Assembly (NCBI GenBank): GCA_951799405.1 | Contig: OX637356.1 | Coordinates: 9,385,229-9,449,228, forward strand | Length of the DNA stretch: 64,000 nt | Reading direction: 5' to 3' | Origin: Agapetus fuscipes | Lineage: Eukaryota; Arthropoda; Insecta; Trichoptera; Glossosomatidae | Shown here: in pieces, positions 1 through 10,002 of the stretch | Layout of the letters: each line of letters begins with the position of its first letter | Numbering within the stretch: position 1 is the first letter of the stretch | The notes under the pieces: model-generated | What the model was told of the DNA's origin: nothing | Seen by the model: the letters and a program-made list of their open reading frames with translations, nothing else | Databases searched by the model: none | Position numbers and translations under genes: made by a program

Positions 1-105
1 AACGTATTCTACCCGGATTGTAAATGAATTTCCGGACAAACCGGGTGAAAGATTCATACATCTCCATACACAACTGACTTCCGACCTGCCGCCGGATAAA
101 AGAAC
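1..105. repeat. MITE-5 fragment (CCGGGCAGA terminal family)
   Basis: This segment starts with a CGTATTCTACCCGGATTGT-like motif. It is the inverted relative of 51869-51985, and both share a stretch around TCCATACAC and GACTTCCGACC. The better preserved member is at 26552-26730. The left end is cut by the window edge. Confidence 0.5.
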
Positions 106-137
106 ATAGGCCCTTTAGTTGATATTATTATTTACGG

Positions 138-418
138 ATTTATAAAATGTAATTTGTCGTGTATGCTCCTTGACGTATAGGTTGTTATGCGGCTGACCAC
201 CCATGCTGTAAAAATGGTTCACTTTGCCAATGTCACCCCTGTTTCAGGGAGGGACGGCAAGAGTTGCAGGGTGTATGTCCATTTGAGATTTGGTTTTTAT
301 GTTGTAGGTTCACATGAGGCATGTGCAAGCGCGAACTTGTACGTGTCTGGTTGTGAGAATGCATGTAATGTGAATCTCCAATGTAACATATCTTTGCAAC
401 TTAGATTAGATTAGATTA
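138..418 (+). repeat. RTE-C LINE 3' end, 5'-truncated
   Basis: This copy runs from the LINE 3' UTR motif AATGTAATTTGTC through CTTGAC..ATAGGTTG, the block GGTTCACTTTGCCAATG and ends in (TTAGA)n. It matches the UTR downstream of the reverse transcriptase ORF at 62677-63036. A 75-codon open frame inside it appears to be incidental. Confidence 0.8.
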
Positions 419-544
419 GGCCCGGTATTTTCGACGTTAGCTTCTGTGACTTTAAACATTAAAAAAAACTACCACACGATGGACCTAAGTGCGTCCTTTT
501 CATTCAGAATAAAGTCGCTATGCTAACGTTGAAAATACCGGGCC
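419..544. mobile_element. MITE with TTA target duplication
   Basis: The ends GGCCCGGTATTTTC and its inverse GAAAATACCGGGCC form roughly 23-bp terminal inverted repeats with one mismatch. TTA flanks both sides (416-418 and 545-547), as expected for PIF/Harbinger-type MITEs. It sits in the TTAGA tail of the preceding LINE end, so it is the younger insertion. A half copy occurs near 25256. Confidence 0.75.
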
Positions 545-852
545 TTAGACCAACCGGCCAGACTAGTGGCGGAATACGTGTGGTGTAGAATGGCTGTAAG
601 ATTTTATACTTGCTAGTATTGTGATAAAAACATCACGTTAATAATTATGATAATAATGATGATGATGATACCGCAGGTGATCTGTCCACACCTCGGCGTG
701 ACAAACAAGCGATGACGCCGAATAATCATTTCGTGGGATCATTATTACTGAAATCTTAAATGGCAGTTTACAAAATTATCACGTTACATAGCAACGGCGT
801 TATGGCAACAATAGACAATGCAAAAATAAAATGTTAAATAAATGTTATGGAG

Positions 853-1148
853 TTTTCTCATTTCTCATTTCTTGTGAAGGCTTAATAAGCCTTGTTTAAA
901 ATAAACACTGAAACGGGAAATACTTTCTGACACCCTTGGCAAAGATCGAACCTTAGCCCTCCGACATTGAGCGCAAGCATTCTACCAAATGACTATCAGC
1001 CCCCTCGGGAGCTGGGAAACTCTCCTCAATTAAAGTGGTTGACGTAGGGCCGGCCCCCTTACCTATAGAAATAAATAGGTTCCACTCGCCACATGCGAAA
1101 CCCTGCAAAAAGTTACATTATATGGGTGTAGCTTAGTTGCGTTTTGCG
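853..1148. mobile_element. SINE-C copy with inverted 5' half
   Basis: The tRNA-like head and upstream body read on the minus strand from about 990 down to 853. The 3' body and end, from CCCCTCGGGAGCTGGG to AGCTTAGTTGCGTT, read on the plus strand from about 992. In intact SINE-C copies such as 13300-13550 these parts are collinear. The join falls within a few bases of the normal junction, so the 5' part looks inverted in place. Another short head motif follows at about 1150-1165. Confidence 0.7.
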
Positions 1149-1699
1149 TAGCTATCGACCGGACCGGAAAATACCCGTGGGATTTTACTTACCTATTTTA
1201 TCTTATCAAATGAGATCTCCAGGGCAATGTGAACATTCTACGGACCAAAACTATCATCAAACCGATGCGCCACAATCAGGTGGCAAAAAGGTTAAAGGTG
1301 TTAAAAGATGGGTGATGACACGAACACCATCAACTTACATTGTTATGATGCATCGTGACAATATGGTGATTTCTACCATGGACCACCTTATAAGGCAGTA
1401 CAAGCACACAGACAATTGCTGGCTGAAGTAACACCCATCCTCCGACACCATGTTCGCTGAGGTACTCCACTTAGATGCTACAAGACAGATATAAACAATA
1501 GGTGCTAGGAAAAATCTAATTCGATAATGGATTTTCTATTAAATTTTATTAAACAAAATTGCTATGATTTTGTAGACACTGTAAGTGCACCTTTTGAGAA
1601 AATTCAATAAGATTATGCTTGAATTGGTGACCCACCTGTCTGGCAAACGTGGTGACTTGTTGACCCCCAAGTAAACATCGAATTGTCAATTTTAAAAAG

Positions 1700-1800
1700 C
1701 TGAACACAGCAGTCGATTGAAAGGCATAGAGAAGATTGGAGGAAGCCTACGCTCAGGAGTGGACTGAGAAAGGCTGGGGAAGAAGATGCTTGAAATTTAG
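1700..1800 (+). pseudogene. RTE-type LINE ORF C-terminus fragment (RTE-A)
   Basis: The frame near 1741 reads RLEEAYAQEWTEKGWG, the usual C-terminal end of RTE-type insect LINE ORFs (LEEAY..W). Only about 100 bp is recognisable. The complementary arrangement recurs downstream of the L2-B end at 3990-4090. Confidence 0.5.
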
Positions 1801-1940
1801 CCCGCGGTTTAAATTTGAGGGTCATCTTCTGGGATCTGTTAGTATGGTCCATGGTGGAGCTTCCGAAATATGAATGCTCCTCAGATCGATTAGGAGAATG
1901 CTTGCATGCATAACCACTAGCCAGAGTTCGATTCCCACCA

Positions 1941-2590
1941 AGATGATGATGATGATGAGTTGGTGATTTCTTTATAGCGCCGTTTCGTGATGTAGTCACT
2001 CCAAGGGCGCTTATGCATGTCTATAATCTATAATCTAAGTTGCAAGGATATATTCATTTAAAGCTCTCAGATGTAAGCCCACAAACCAACAAGTGTAGTT
2101 CGCGCTTACAAATGCTGAATGTGTACTTACAAATAAAATCCAAACCTCAAATGAACATAAGCCCCACAACTTTTGCCGACCTTCCCTGAAACAGGGGTGA
2201 CATTGGCAAAGTGAACCATTTTTTACAGTATGGGTGGTCAGCCTCATACCAACCTATAAGTCAAGGAATATGATGCCAGAAATTTGATTTTCTTCAGTGC
2301 ATTTCGGAACTGTCCTCTAGCTCCCTCACATGAGGCAGACTGTTCCCTAGGACCAGCAACTGCAAATGCACGCTCTCCAAACACTGCGTTTACCCTTATG
2401 ATCGGCTCTTCAATACGTAACTTGGCTCCGGTTTCTGCCAAGCGTAGTGTGAGACTTTTTTGCGAGATATTTGCATGTCTTTTCAAATAATGCCAAAGCT
2501 TAAGATCCAAAAATGAATCATCGAGCATAATTTTAACTCAACGCGCTCTGGGACACGGAGCCAGTGAAGCTTGGGGTGCCAGGCAAGATC
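1941..2590 (-). mobile_element. L2-B LINE 3' fragment, split by an RTE-C end
   Basis: On the minus strand the frame carries the CR1/L2-type C-terminal signature (GERAFAVAGP..) with an (ATC)n tail at about 1941-1956. The family 3' motif ACGAAACGGCGCTATAAAGA is present in inverse. The element is interrupted at about 2020-2268 by an RTE-C 3' end, so L2-B is the older insertion. It is 5'-truncated and disabled. Confidence 0.75.
2020..2268 (-). repeat. RTE-C LINE 3' end inserted in L2-B
   Basis: A complete 3' UTR unit on the minus strand, from CCTTGACTTATAGG at the right to a TAGATTATAGA-like tail at the left. The split L2-B sequence resumes on both sides. Confidence 0.8.
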
Positions 2591-2599
2591 TACCACCGA

Positions 2600-3690
2600 T
2601 TTATTTGGCATCAGCTACTTCAACAATTCTTCTATTTAAATCCTAAGATTGGATTGCAGCAATATTCATCCAAATTCTTCACTCCTGCCTATCCAAGGCA
2701 ATCCTTTGAACTCCTAGTAAGAGGAACAGCAGATATCTGCCAATATATCCAGTCGGAATTCTCAACGTGGTTGTACTCGGCCGTTATCCCGTCAATTATA
2801 GTATCTAAAAGACTTTCCTTTGTATTAAACACCAATAAATTATGATACAACACATTCCCGTTGATTAAAATCGATTATGAATGTTGCTTTGAGCATCATT
2901 TTGTATCAGACTAGAGATCGTTTAAGGCGCCAGTGATTTGTTCACATCGCCATAATTTAAGGCCGATAATCTGTAGATTACTATTTCACCTTAAAAAGTT
3001 GTTGATTTCTCAAAAATGACGTGTGGGCGATGGGCGAGTTCAAGTATACTTACTTGACTCACATCTGAAGTTAAAAAAAATAGATGAAACTCAGCCACAG
3101 CGTTTTACCAAAAAATATATGAACACAATAACAGCGTTAACACTGTCCATTCATTTTTGTTAGAGCGCTCCGATTGAGTTTTAACGTAAAGCTTTATACT
3201 TGGGTCACGGTAGTATACTACGCGTAGGTACCATAAAAAGTATTGAGTAAACTTGAGTAATGAGTACTAAGTATTGATTTCATGACCAGCTTGAGTTTTT
3301 CGTTAATCTTGATTCATCTTCCTTCTTTCCTGGTACTTTGAATCGAAACAGGGCTGTGCAAATTCTTGTTTTTTTTGTTTCGTAATCAATAATACTTGAA
3401 TGAATGATTCGTTAGCACTAACTTAGTTTTCAAACTGAGAAAAACGAAGGTACATAGGTACCATAATATAAGAACGTTAGTAATATCCATTAGAGTTTTG
3501 TACGAAAGTCAACATTGCAGCTTTAACTTTGAATTTAATTAAAGACTTTTCTTTTATAAATGAATTGAAAGCTTTCATTTATTGGTGTGCCCATTAAAAG
3601 ACAAAAACTGTAGTAAGTACTGCAGACATCTACAAGATCCTTATTAATCATGTGGGATTTATTTTCTTTATCATCGTATCCATTTTGTTT
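2600..3690. other. No recognised feature
   Basis: AT-rich sequence. The longest open frame here (93 codons from 2564) has no family signature and no flanking splice signals. I see no repeat family in this stretch. Confidence 0.5.
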
Positions 3691-3714
3691 TTAATCACAT
3701 CGTTCTGAAACTTC

Positions 3715-3990
3715 CACGTGTCAGCTTATGGGCATGCTTTCAATACGAACCTTGACGAGCCGATTAGAAGGGTAAACGCATTGTTAGGAGAGCGTTCATT
3801 TGCAGTTGCTGGTCCTCTGGTCTGGAACCGCCTGCCTCATCATGTGAGAAAGCTAGAGGACCATAGAAAGTTCAGAAATGCACTGAAGACAAGCAAATTT
3901 CTGGCATCACATGCACAAGCGCCCTTGGAGTGACTACATCACGAAACGGCGCTATAAAGAAATCACCAACTCATCATCATCTCGGTGGGA
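3715..3990 (+). mobile_element. L2-B LINE 3' fragment
   Basis: The plus-strand frame reads RRVNALLGERSFAVAGPLVWNR, then the shared 3' end CCCTTGGAGTGAC, ACGAAACGGCGC and a TCATCATCAT tail. Downstream sequence to about 4090 matches the inverse of 1790-1935, so this copy and the 1.9-kb copy share flanks as well as the LINE end. Confidence 0.8.
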
Positions 3991-4089
3991 ATCCGATGGA
4001 CCACAATAACAGATCTCGGAAGATAACCCTCAAATTTGAACCGCGGACTAATATGCAAGCATCTTCTTTCCCCGCCTTTCAATGTTATT

Positions 4090-5330
4090 ATATCTGCGAT
4101 TAAAATCATAGATTATCCCAATGATAAATTATACTTGCATGTGTCAACCCTGTTAATTCTTGGTACCACAGCCAGGTGAGTAAGATGTTGCCCCCGCATT
4201 TGGGAAAGAGAAAAACTCGCAGCTAGGTTTCAGACTAAAATGAGATTTGTTATTGAACTGCACCCACGCAAACCAACCACACAGAAACGTTCTACTTGGT
4301 GTGCTCGTGAATATTTGAGATAGATCTGATGATTCAAAAACATGAAACATTTCTTTGTATAGCAACTAGAAATTCTTCGAGATATTCTGTTCCCAAATCT
4401 TGAGCGCCAAAAACAAAAAAGTTCTCGATTTAAAAAACGACCTTCATATTAAAATCGTCATCGGTGAGAGGTGTGGGTTTGAGGGAGGGGGGAGGTAAAA
4501 AAGCACTCAATCTCACAATATAGAAACCAAGTTATTGTATCCAACTTATCACAGCATTAATAATAAGCCGTAAGCTGCCGAATTGATAGGTAGTAACAAT
4601 ATGAAAAAAAAAAACAAAAATCTCGGTGGGTCACAACCTTCATATTGGCCACGTGTTTGACATGACTACTGAAAGTCTTTGCACAATATGCTCAAAGGAT
4701 ATAGAATCGAGTCGAGTCGCTTCATTTTTAAAGTGGCACTGTCGCATCTCTTCAACTCCCAGTTTTCTTCATTGGATCAAAAAGAGAAACCAGGAAGAAG
4801 CTATTTGACACAATTGCAACGGTTTAGGTAGCTTCGCCAAGGTCTCTTTATACTTTATAGCCTTTTGCTACGAGGCTTATAGCAGGCATGTCAAAAATAC
4901 GGCCAATAATGTTGGTTGTGGCCCACGAAGACTATTTTTTTTTTTAATTTTAACATAAAGCCCACAAACAATTGAAAAAGAACGCTAGCAGCAGGGTTTT
5001 GATGCCCAAGAGTCACATTTCGGAAAATTAAAGATCATATTAGTGAAATATTACGTACCTACAGTCTTGAAACGTTGTGAACACACTTTGTATGTACGTA
5101 AAAACACATAATTTGTTCCAATAATGACTTGGTTTCATATTGATTGGGAATGTGTAACAAGTTTATGCAAATGCACAGTCGGATAATTAATTTTAATTTG
5201 AAATTATTATAATTCCTAAGTAGGAGATATCTATGCGATGATCTAGATTTAATATATTGATTCTAGAATAAACAAATCCTACGTAGAAAAAAATCAGCTA
5301 CGCCTTGAGTATATTATAATTGACCACCCA
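4090..5330. other. No recognised gene
   Basis: AT-rich sequence with short A tracts near 4603 and T tracts near 4929. No open frame has coding character and I recognise no repeat family. Confidence 0.5.
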
Positions 5331-5339
5331 CGAATCTAT

Positions 5340-5690
5340 TTAAAGTTGCAAATATATATTAAAATTTCAGATTCATATTTAATACCTTTTTACAAGAAGG
5401 CACGTGTCAAGTCGCGTTTACACATGCTGCATGTGTAATCACTAACTATATACTCGTAAGACAATTCATAAATGAGCATAAACTATGCACCTTTCTGCTC
5501 TTCCCTGAAACAGGGGTTACGTTGGTACAGTTAACTATTTTTTACACTTTAGGTATTCAGTCGCATACCTACCTATTAGTCAAGTAACAAAAATTTGCAA
5601 TTACATTATTTAATATATTAAAAAAAAAAAACAGAAATATTTAAAAGCCTTAGCCTTAGCCGCCCATATTACAGATCAGCCACCTTTTTT
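5340..5690 (-). mobile_element. RTE-C LINE, severely 5'-truncated
   Basis: Reading the minus strand, the last codons of the reverse transcriptase ORF (KKRWLICNMGG then stop near 5656) are followed by the diverged TTAGA-type 3' UTR at 5588-5340. This matches the order at 63036-62677, where the ORF ends KKWRLICDVGG, and independently ties the abundant repeat to this LINE. Confidence 0.75.
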
Positions 5691-5799
5691 TCGGTCCCTG
5701 AATACTTGTTTCAATAATGAAAAAATAAACAAGTTCCGTTTGGTACAATAGCTTCAAGCACGTTAAGCAAAAATATAAGACTCTGGTTCCATATCTGCA

Positions 5800-5925
5800 A
5801 TCTTCCGCATCCAAGTCCCGAGGTCCGCGGTGGGGCGGAGGGAACAATGGGTCGTTAAAGAGGCCGGGTGCGGAGGTCTGGGTTCGAATCTGGGTCACAA
5901 GCGAGGCACAAGAGACCTCAGAATC
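5800..5925 (+). repeat. tRNA-like SINE head, unassigned
   Basis: GGTCTGGGTTCGAATCTGGG contains a good polymerase III box B (GGTTCGAATC), and a weaker A-box-like stretch precedes it. It does not match the SINE-A, SINE-C or SINE-D bodies, and I cannot define its 3' end. Confidence 0.4.
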
Positions 5926-6119
5926 ACAACGGCGAAATTGCGGATCAAACTGTCGCCGAACGGATCATTCAAAATGACTACAATACATGTAGTGCAAACA
6001 TGCACCAAATGAATCCCAGAATTTCTCTGAAAATGCATCAAACGATTGTTTAGAATTTTATGTAACGTAAAACAAAACTGTGCTGCGCATATGGTGGTAA
6101 ATCTTACCGCATGTGGCTT

Positions 6120-6361
6120 ATGGATGGTTTCTTATTTTCATAGGTAAGGGCTTTAAGTACGCCATCCTTTTCACTTGACGTGGAGGTTTACAAGCTCCTG
6201 TGGGGGCTGGTTCTCACTTTTTGTGAATGCTGATATAAGCCTTGTCGGTATTTAATTGACAATGAAGCGGGAAATGACTTTTTACACCCTTGGTGGGGAT
6301 CGAACCCTATCCCTCTGGCATGGATCGCAAGCATTCTACCAACTGAGCTATCGACCGGACT
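6120..6361 (-). repeat. SINE-C copy
   Basis: The minus-strand tRNA-like head (CGATAGCTCAGTTGGTAGAATGC, box B GGTTCGATCCC) starts at about 6361. The body to about 6120 shares the CTCACAAG/GAGCTGG region with other copies but is diverged and lacks the far 3' end. Confidence 0.65.
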
Positions 6362-6664
6362 GGATAAAATCGAAAATAAATATGTTCTCTTCTTAGAAAG
6401 CCATTCCTGGACAAAGGACTCTTCCAATCTAGCCTGTTCCCTCTAACCTTGTTCAGCGGCGTAAAATGTAATTCAAAATTAATCAAAAACTTTAGACTTC
6501 ATTACTATCATCACAGACACGACAACCAGGCATGGATTTTGATCTCCTTGATCAACTATAGCCACCGCTGCCTGTCCTTTTCTTCAGTCCCGCACTCCTT
6601 CCTTCTCCAGTCCCATACTCCTACCGCCCATCCACCTTTACTCGAGTCTTTCCAATGTCCTGTG

Positions 6665-6900
6665 CCCTTAGTAAGAGTTGCAAAACTTGATAAAAGTAAA
6701 GTTTACGGAAAATATTAAAGCGTGATTTCTCCCAAAATCTGCCGTTTTTGTTTCTTAAACTGTGTGGTCTTAGCAAAAGAGTTACAGTGATGAAGAAAAT
6801 CAAGTTCAAACAAACAAAAACGGCAGATTTTGGGGGAAATCACTCTTTAATAATTGCCGTAAACTTTACATTACTCGAATTCTGCAACTCGTACTAAGGG
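6665..6900. mobile_element. MITE-1 copy, long terminal inverted repeats
   Basis: About 95-bp inverted arms start CCCTTAGTA and end in the inverse TACTAAGGG. They contain AAAGTTTACGG and AAATCTGCCGTTTTTG on each side of a short unique centre. A second copy lies at 54922-55156. No coding capacity is visible, so it would need a transposase in trans. Confidence 0.85.
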
Positions 6901-6904
6901 TACT

Positions 6905-7330
6905 GGTTGTCACTAAAACTACATTTTCCAGGCTCGGATTGTCCATTTGCTAATGTGAATCAATCTATTGTATTACTGTCCGGACGACATCATTCCTTGT
7001 CTTGTAGGTCAAATATATTTTGCTCGTGAGACAATGCGTTCACAATACGAAGAGTTTGCATATTTTATTCGCAATGAAGGCTTTATCTAATGCTTCATTC
7101 GCCATTGTTGTGGGGATCTGAATGCTCCATATGCGTAACGCAGTACCTTCGCAACTTCCATTCAATCTTTTTGAATGTATAATTTTTTTTTGGAACAAAA
7201 AAGTGATCGGCAAAGTGCGACTCTCGGCGATTTTAATTTGAGGTTTTTGAGATTGAGTGCCACTTCCTCCCCTCCCCTGTATTTTTTATTTAAACGCAGT
7301 CACTTTTTGAAAATTGTAAATTGACTGACC
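6905..7330. other. No recognised feature
   Basis: AT-rich sequence without coding signal or a repeat family that I recognise. Confidence 0.45.
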
Positions 7331-7560
7331 GGCCCGTAGTCCAGTGGTAACACTTCAAACTCTAAATGGGAAGGTTGTGGGTTCGATTCCCGGCCGAGCA
7401 CAAAAAATATACCATTTATATTTTCAAATTTGCTTTTCGCTGGGTTGAAAAATTCATAACACCTTTACCAATGACCGATCACCAAAGGTCCATTCAGCCT
7501 TACAGCAACTGGGTATTGCTTGAGAATTGGCGCTTTGTAGCGACGACGATCAAGCTCGTA
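7331..7560 (+). repeat. SINE-A head and body, without its own tail
   Basis: A tRNA-like head (CCGTAGTCCAGTGGTAACAC, box B GGTTCGATTCC) and the family body run to GATCAAGCTCGT. Instead of the usual LINE-derived tail the sequence passes directly into a SINE-C unit, giving a SINE-A/SINE-C dimer. Confidence 0.8.
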
Positions 7561-7795
7561 AAAAGGTCGATAGCTCAATTGGTAGAATGCTTGCATTCCA
7601 TGCCGAGAGCAAGGGTTCGATCTCAAAGGTTTACTCAGCCTTCACAAGAAATGAGAACCAGCCCCCCGGGAGCTTCAACTGAAAGTGGTTGGTGTGAGGC
7701 CGGCCCCCTTATCTGTAAAAATAAATAGGTCCCGAAGCGCCGCATGCCACAAGAAGTTACACTATATGTGTAGCTTAGTTGCGTTGTAAATTCTA
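7561..7795 (+). repeat. SINE-C unit fused to SINE-A
   Basis: It starts with GGTCGATAGCTCAATTGG, contains box B GGTTCGATC, lacks the central TTTCCCGTTTCGGTG segment, and ends in TGTGTAGCTTAGTTGCGTT. The same internally deleted form is at 60590-60893. Confidence 0.75.
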
Positions 7796-7899
7796 ACCAG
7801 TTCCCTTATTTCCCCGGAGAAGATTTCACCATTTTCAGTTACGATTTTGAGATTGAGTGCGTTTACACCTTCCCCCTCATTGATTATTTCAATATGAAG

Positions 7900-8085
7900 G
7901 TCACCCCTGTGTCAGGGAAGGTCCGCAAAAGTTGTAGGGCTTATGTTCATTTGAGGTTTGGATTTTATTTGTAAGCACACATTCAGCATGTGTAAGCGCG
8001 AACTACACGTGTTTGTTTGTGGGCATGCATTTGAGAACTTTAAATGAATATATCCTTGCAACTTAGATTATAGATTATTATTATA
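7900..8085 (+). repeat. RTE-C LINE 3' end, truncated
   Basis: It begins inside the UTR at TCACCCCTGTGTCAGG and runs to a TTAGATTATAGATTA tail. It belongs to the subfamily with the GGATTTTATTTGTAAGCAC variant. Confidence 0.75.
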
Positions 8086-8270
8086 GAAGGTCACATTCTA
8101 CAGGATGAATGGGTTTTTAACTCTCCTCTCACTCCCCCGTCGACGCTTACAAACTGTAGGTCAAGATTTTGAGATTGAGTGCGTTTCTGCTTACCCCTGA
8201 CAATTTTAATTTGAAGGGAAATTTTAAACAGCGTAGGCTCCCAAATTTTCTTTCGATTGTAGCATTACAC

Positions 8271-8550
8271 TAATCTAATCTAAGTTGCAAAGATATGTTA
8301 CATTGGAGATTCACATTACATGCATATTAACAACCAGACACGTACAAGTTCGCGCTTGCACATGCCGCATGTGAACCTACAACATAAAAACCCAAATCTC
8401 AAATGGACATACACCCTGCAACTCTTGCCGTCCTTCCCTGAGACAGGGGTGACATTGGCAAAGTGAACATTTTTACAGCATGGGTGGTCAGCCGCATACC
8501 AACTTATAAGTCAAGGAACATAAACGACAAATTACCTTTTATAAACTTAT
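8271..8550 (-). repeat. RTE-C LINE 3' end
   Basis: A full minus-strand UTR unit with its tail at the left. It extends past CTTGACTTATAAG into the LINE-specific AATTTGTC motif, so it is truncated slightly further upstream than most copies. Confidence 0.8.
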
Positions 8551-9475
8551 TTAAGTATTTCACGGAAAAGTTTTGCCACCACTGGTATATAAAATCGTCT
8601 ATTGACCGCAGAACTAAATGAATGGCATGGCCTACAATACGAAACCGCATACGAGTCGTATAGAAACAAATACGACAATCTATGATTTCTTTCATATTAC
8701 AAAACATGGAAACACAAGTGTAGATTGTTAACCTCATTTTCAGATCAATCCTAGATTGCCGCTTTTTGTTCTATGCGACTAATTTGACGAAACTTTATCA
8801 TCAATTTTTCTCTGTCTTGCATAACCAACTTCTTCAGGAACACCCTTGTAATATGGTGAGCAAGGATGAACAATTTTTGGTCTATAAAACTGTAATATAT
8901 CCCAAATCATGCGCGTGTTCAAACAATGACCTTAGTTTTGAAAAACATCACAGAAAAAAACTCATCTCGACACATTGTTTTCAATTCTATAATAGAAAAA
9001 TAAATGGACTTTTAACCTTTGTCTAATTTTGTCATTATGGATTGCTCGTTTCCGGCCAAAATTAGAGGGTTTTTTTTAATCTATCAGAAAAAAGGAAAGA
9101 TTAGTCTCTGTGTGATTCACAAAGAAAAAAATGAGTGGGTGTCAAAAATAATACCGAATTCATGACCGATAGCAAGTCTAAGAATTTAGGAATTAGTCAA
9201 AAAGCTGACACATACCTGCTTCTCACAAAATATAGCTAAAGGTTTGTTGTTTCAACGTTAGCTTATGTCCGTTGTTATGTCGTTCCTCAAGTACTGAAAT
9301 TTCATATGGAAAATTGATGGATATTGGACTCTTGTAAGTCCGCATAGGAGGAGCACTCAGTCCCTATTACGAGCCGCAGCATTCAAGGTAAAAAATAGCC
9401 ATGATGATCGCCGATCTTCGATAGAAGTGGCAAGGTGGTGTCCGGAAGTAGTCTGGCGATTGTAACCTATATTCT
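8551..9475. other. No recognised gene
   Basis: Open frames at 8504-8737 and 8766-9026 are AT-rich with no family signature. No repeat is assigned here. Confidence 0.45.
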
Positions 9476-9479
9476 TCAC

Positions 9480-9700
9480 AGGCAAGGGGGTCGACCTTAC
9501 ACTAACTACTTAGAGAGGGTGTTTCCCTGTTCGCGAAGGGGGAGGTCTTCATTCGTGTGAAAGCTGAGTAAAATATGATTAGGGGTTGAAGAAAGCACCG
9601 AGAAGGAAAATCGTATCTCATTCCTGTTGTCGTGTTCGAACTCTAACCCTCTGGGTTAGAACGGAAGCTTTCTAACAACTGATCTATTGACCGGATGAAG
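9480..9700 (-). repeat. SINE-C copy, diverged
   Basis: On the minus strand a CGGTCAATAGATCAGTTG-like head is followed by diverged central and 3' body (GGGGGTCGACCTTAC in inverse). The box B is mutated. Confidence 0.5.
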
Positions 9701-9802
9701 AAAGGTACTCGTATTCTTCTGATATTGGTGTAAAAATTCATTGATGTTTAAATTTGGCATGTTACCATAATATTTACAAAAAAAAACGCGTAAATTCCCA
9801 AC

Positions 9803-10002
9803 GATCACGTTACTGTTACTCTATCGTGCTCCCGTTCCACTAGGGGTGGCCGGCACCTCCGCAGATGCGTCTTCACTTTTTTCTGTCCTTGCATACCTCT
9901 TGCATCTCTTCAACATTCATCACTTTCTTCATACATACTCTTCCTTTATTCTCACTCTGCAGGTTCCATTCTTTCGCAATCTAACCTATTTGGTCTATCC
10001 AC
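9803..10002 (-). repeat. RTE-B LINE 3' fragment
   Basis: On the minus strand it matches the ORF end of RTE-B (WTDQ..through the GGTGCCGGCCACCC end) and ends in an (AGTAAC)n-like tail. It abuts the L2-B tail at 10003. Confidence 0.65.

Noticed and set aside
187..414. A 75-codon open frame shared by RTE-C ends at 187, 11395 and 59834, which looks like a conserved small protein.
   Set aside because: It lies wholly in the 3' UTR of the LINE. It differs between copies mainly at amino-acid-changing sites and is frameshifted in most of the 20 or more other copies. Low age explains the open frame.
404..420. TTAGATTAGATTAGG suggested insect telomere repeat (TTAGG)n.
   Set aside because: The unit is TTAGA and forms the tail of an RTE-C copy; only the last unit reads TTAGG, at the MITE junction.
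7565..7630. tRNA gene candidates with box A and box B at 7565, 13300, 20205, 29240, 36440 and 55945.
   Set aside because: The anticodon arms and acceptor stems do not pair properly and each is followed by a SINE body, so they are SINE heads and not tRNA genes.
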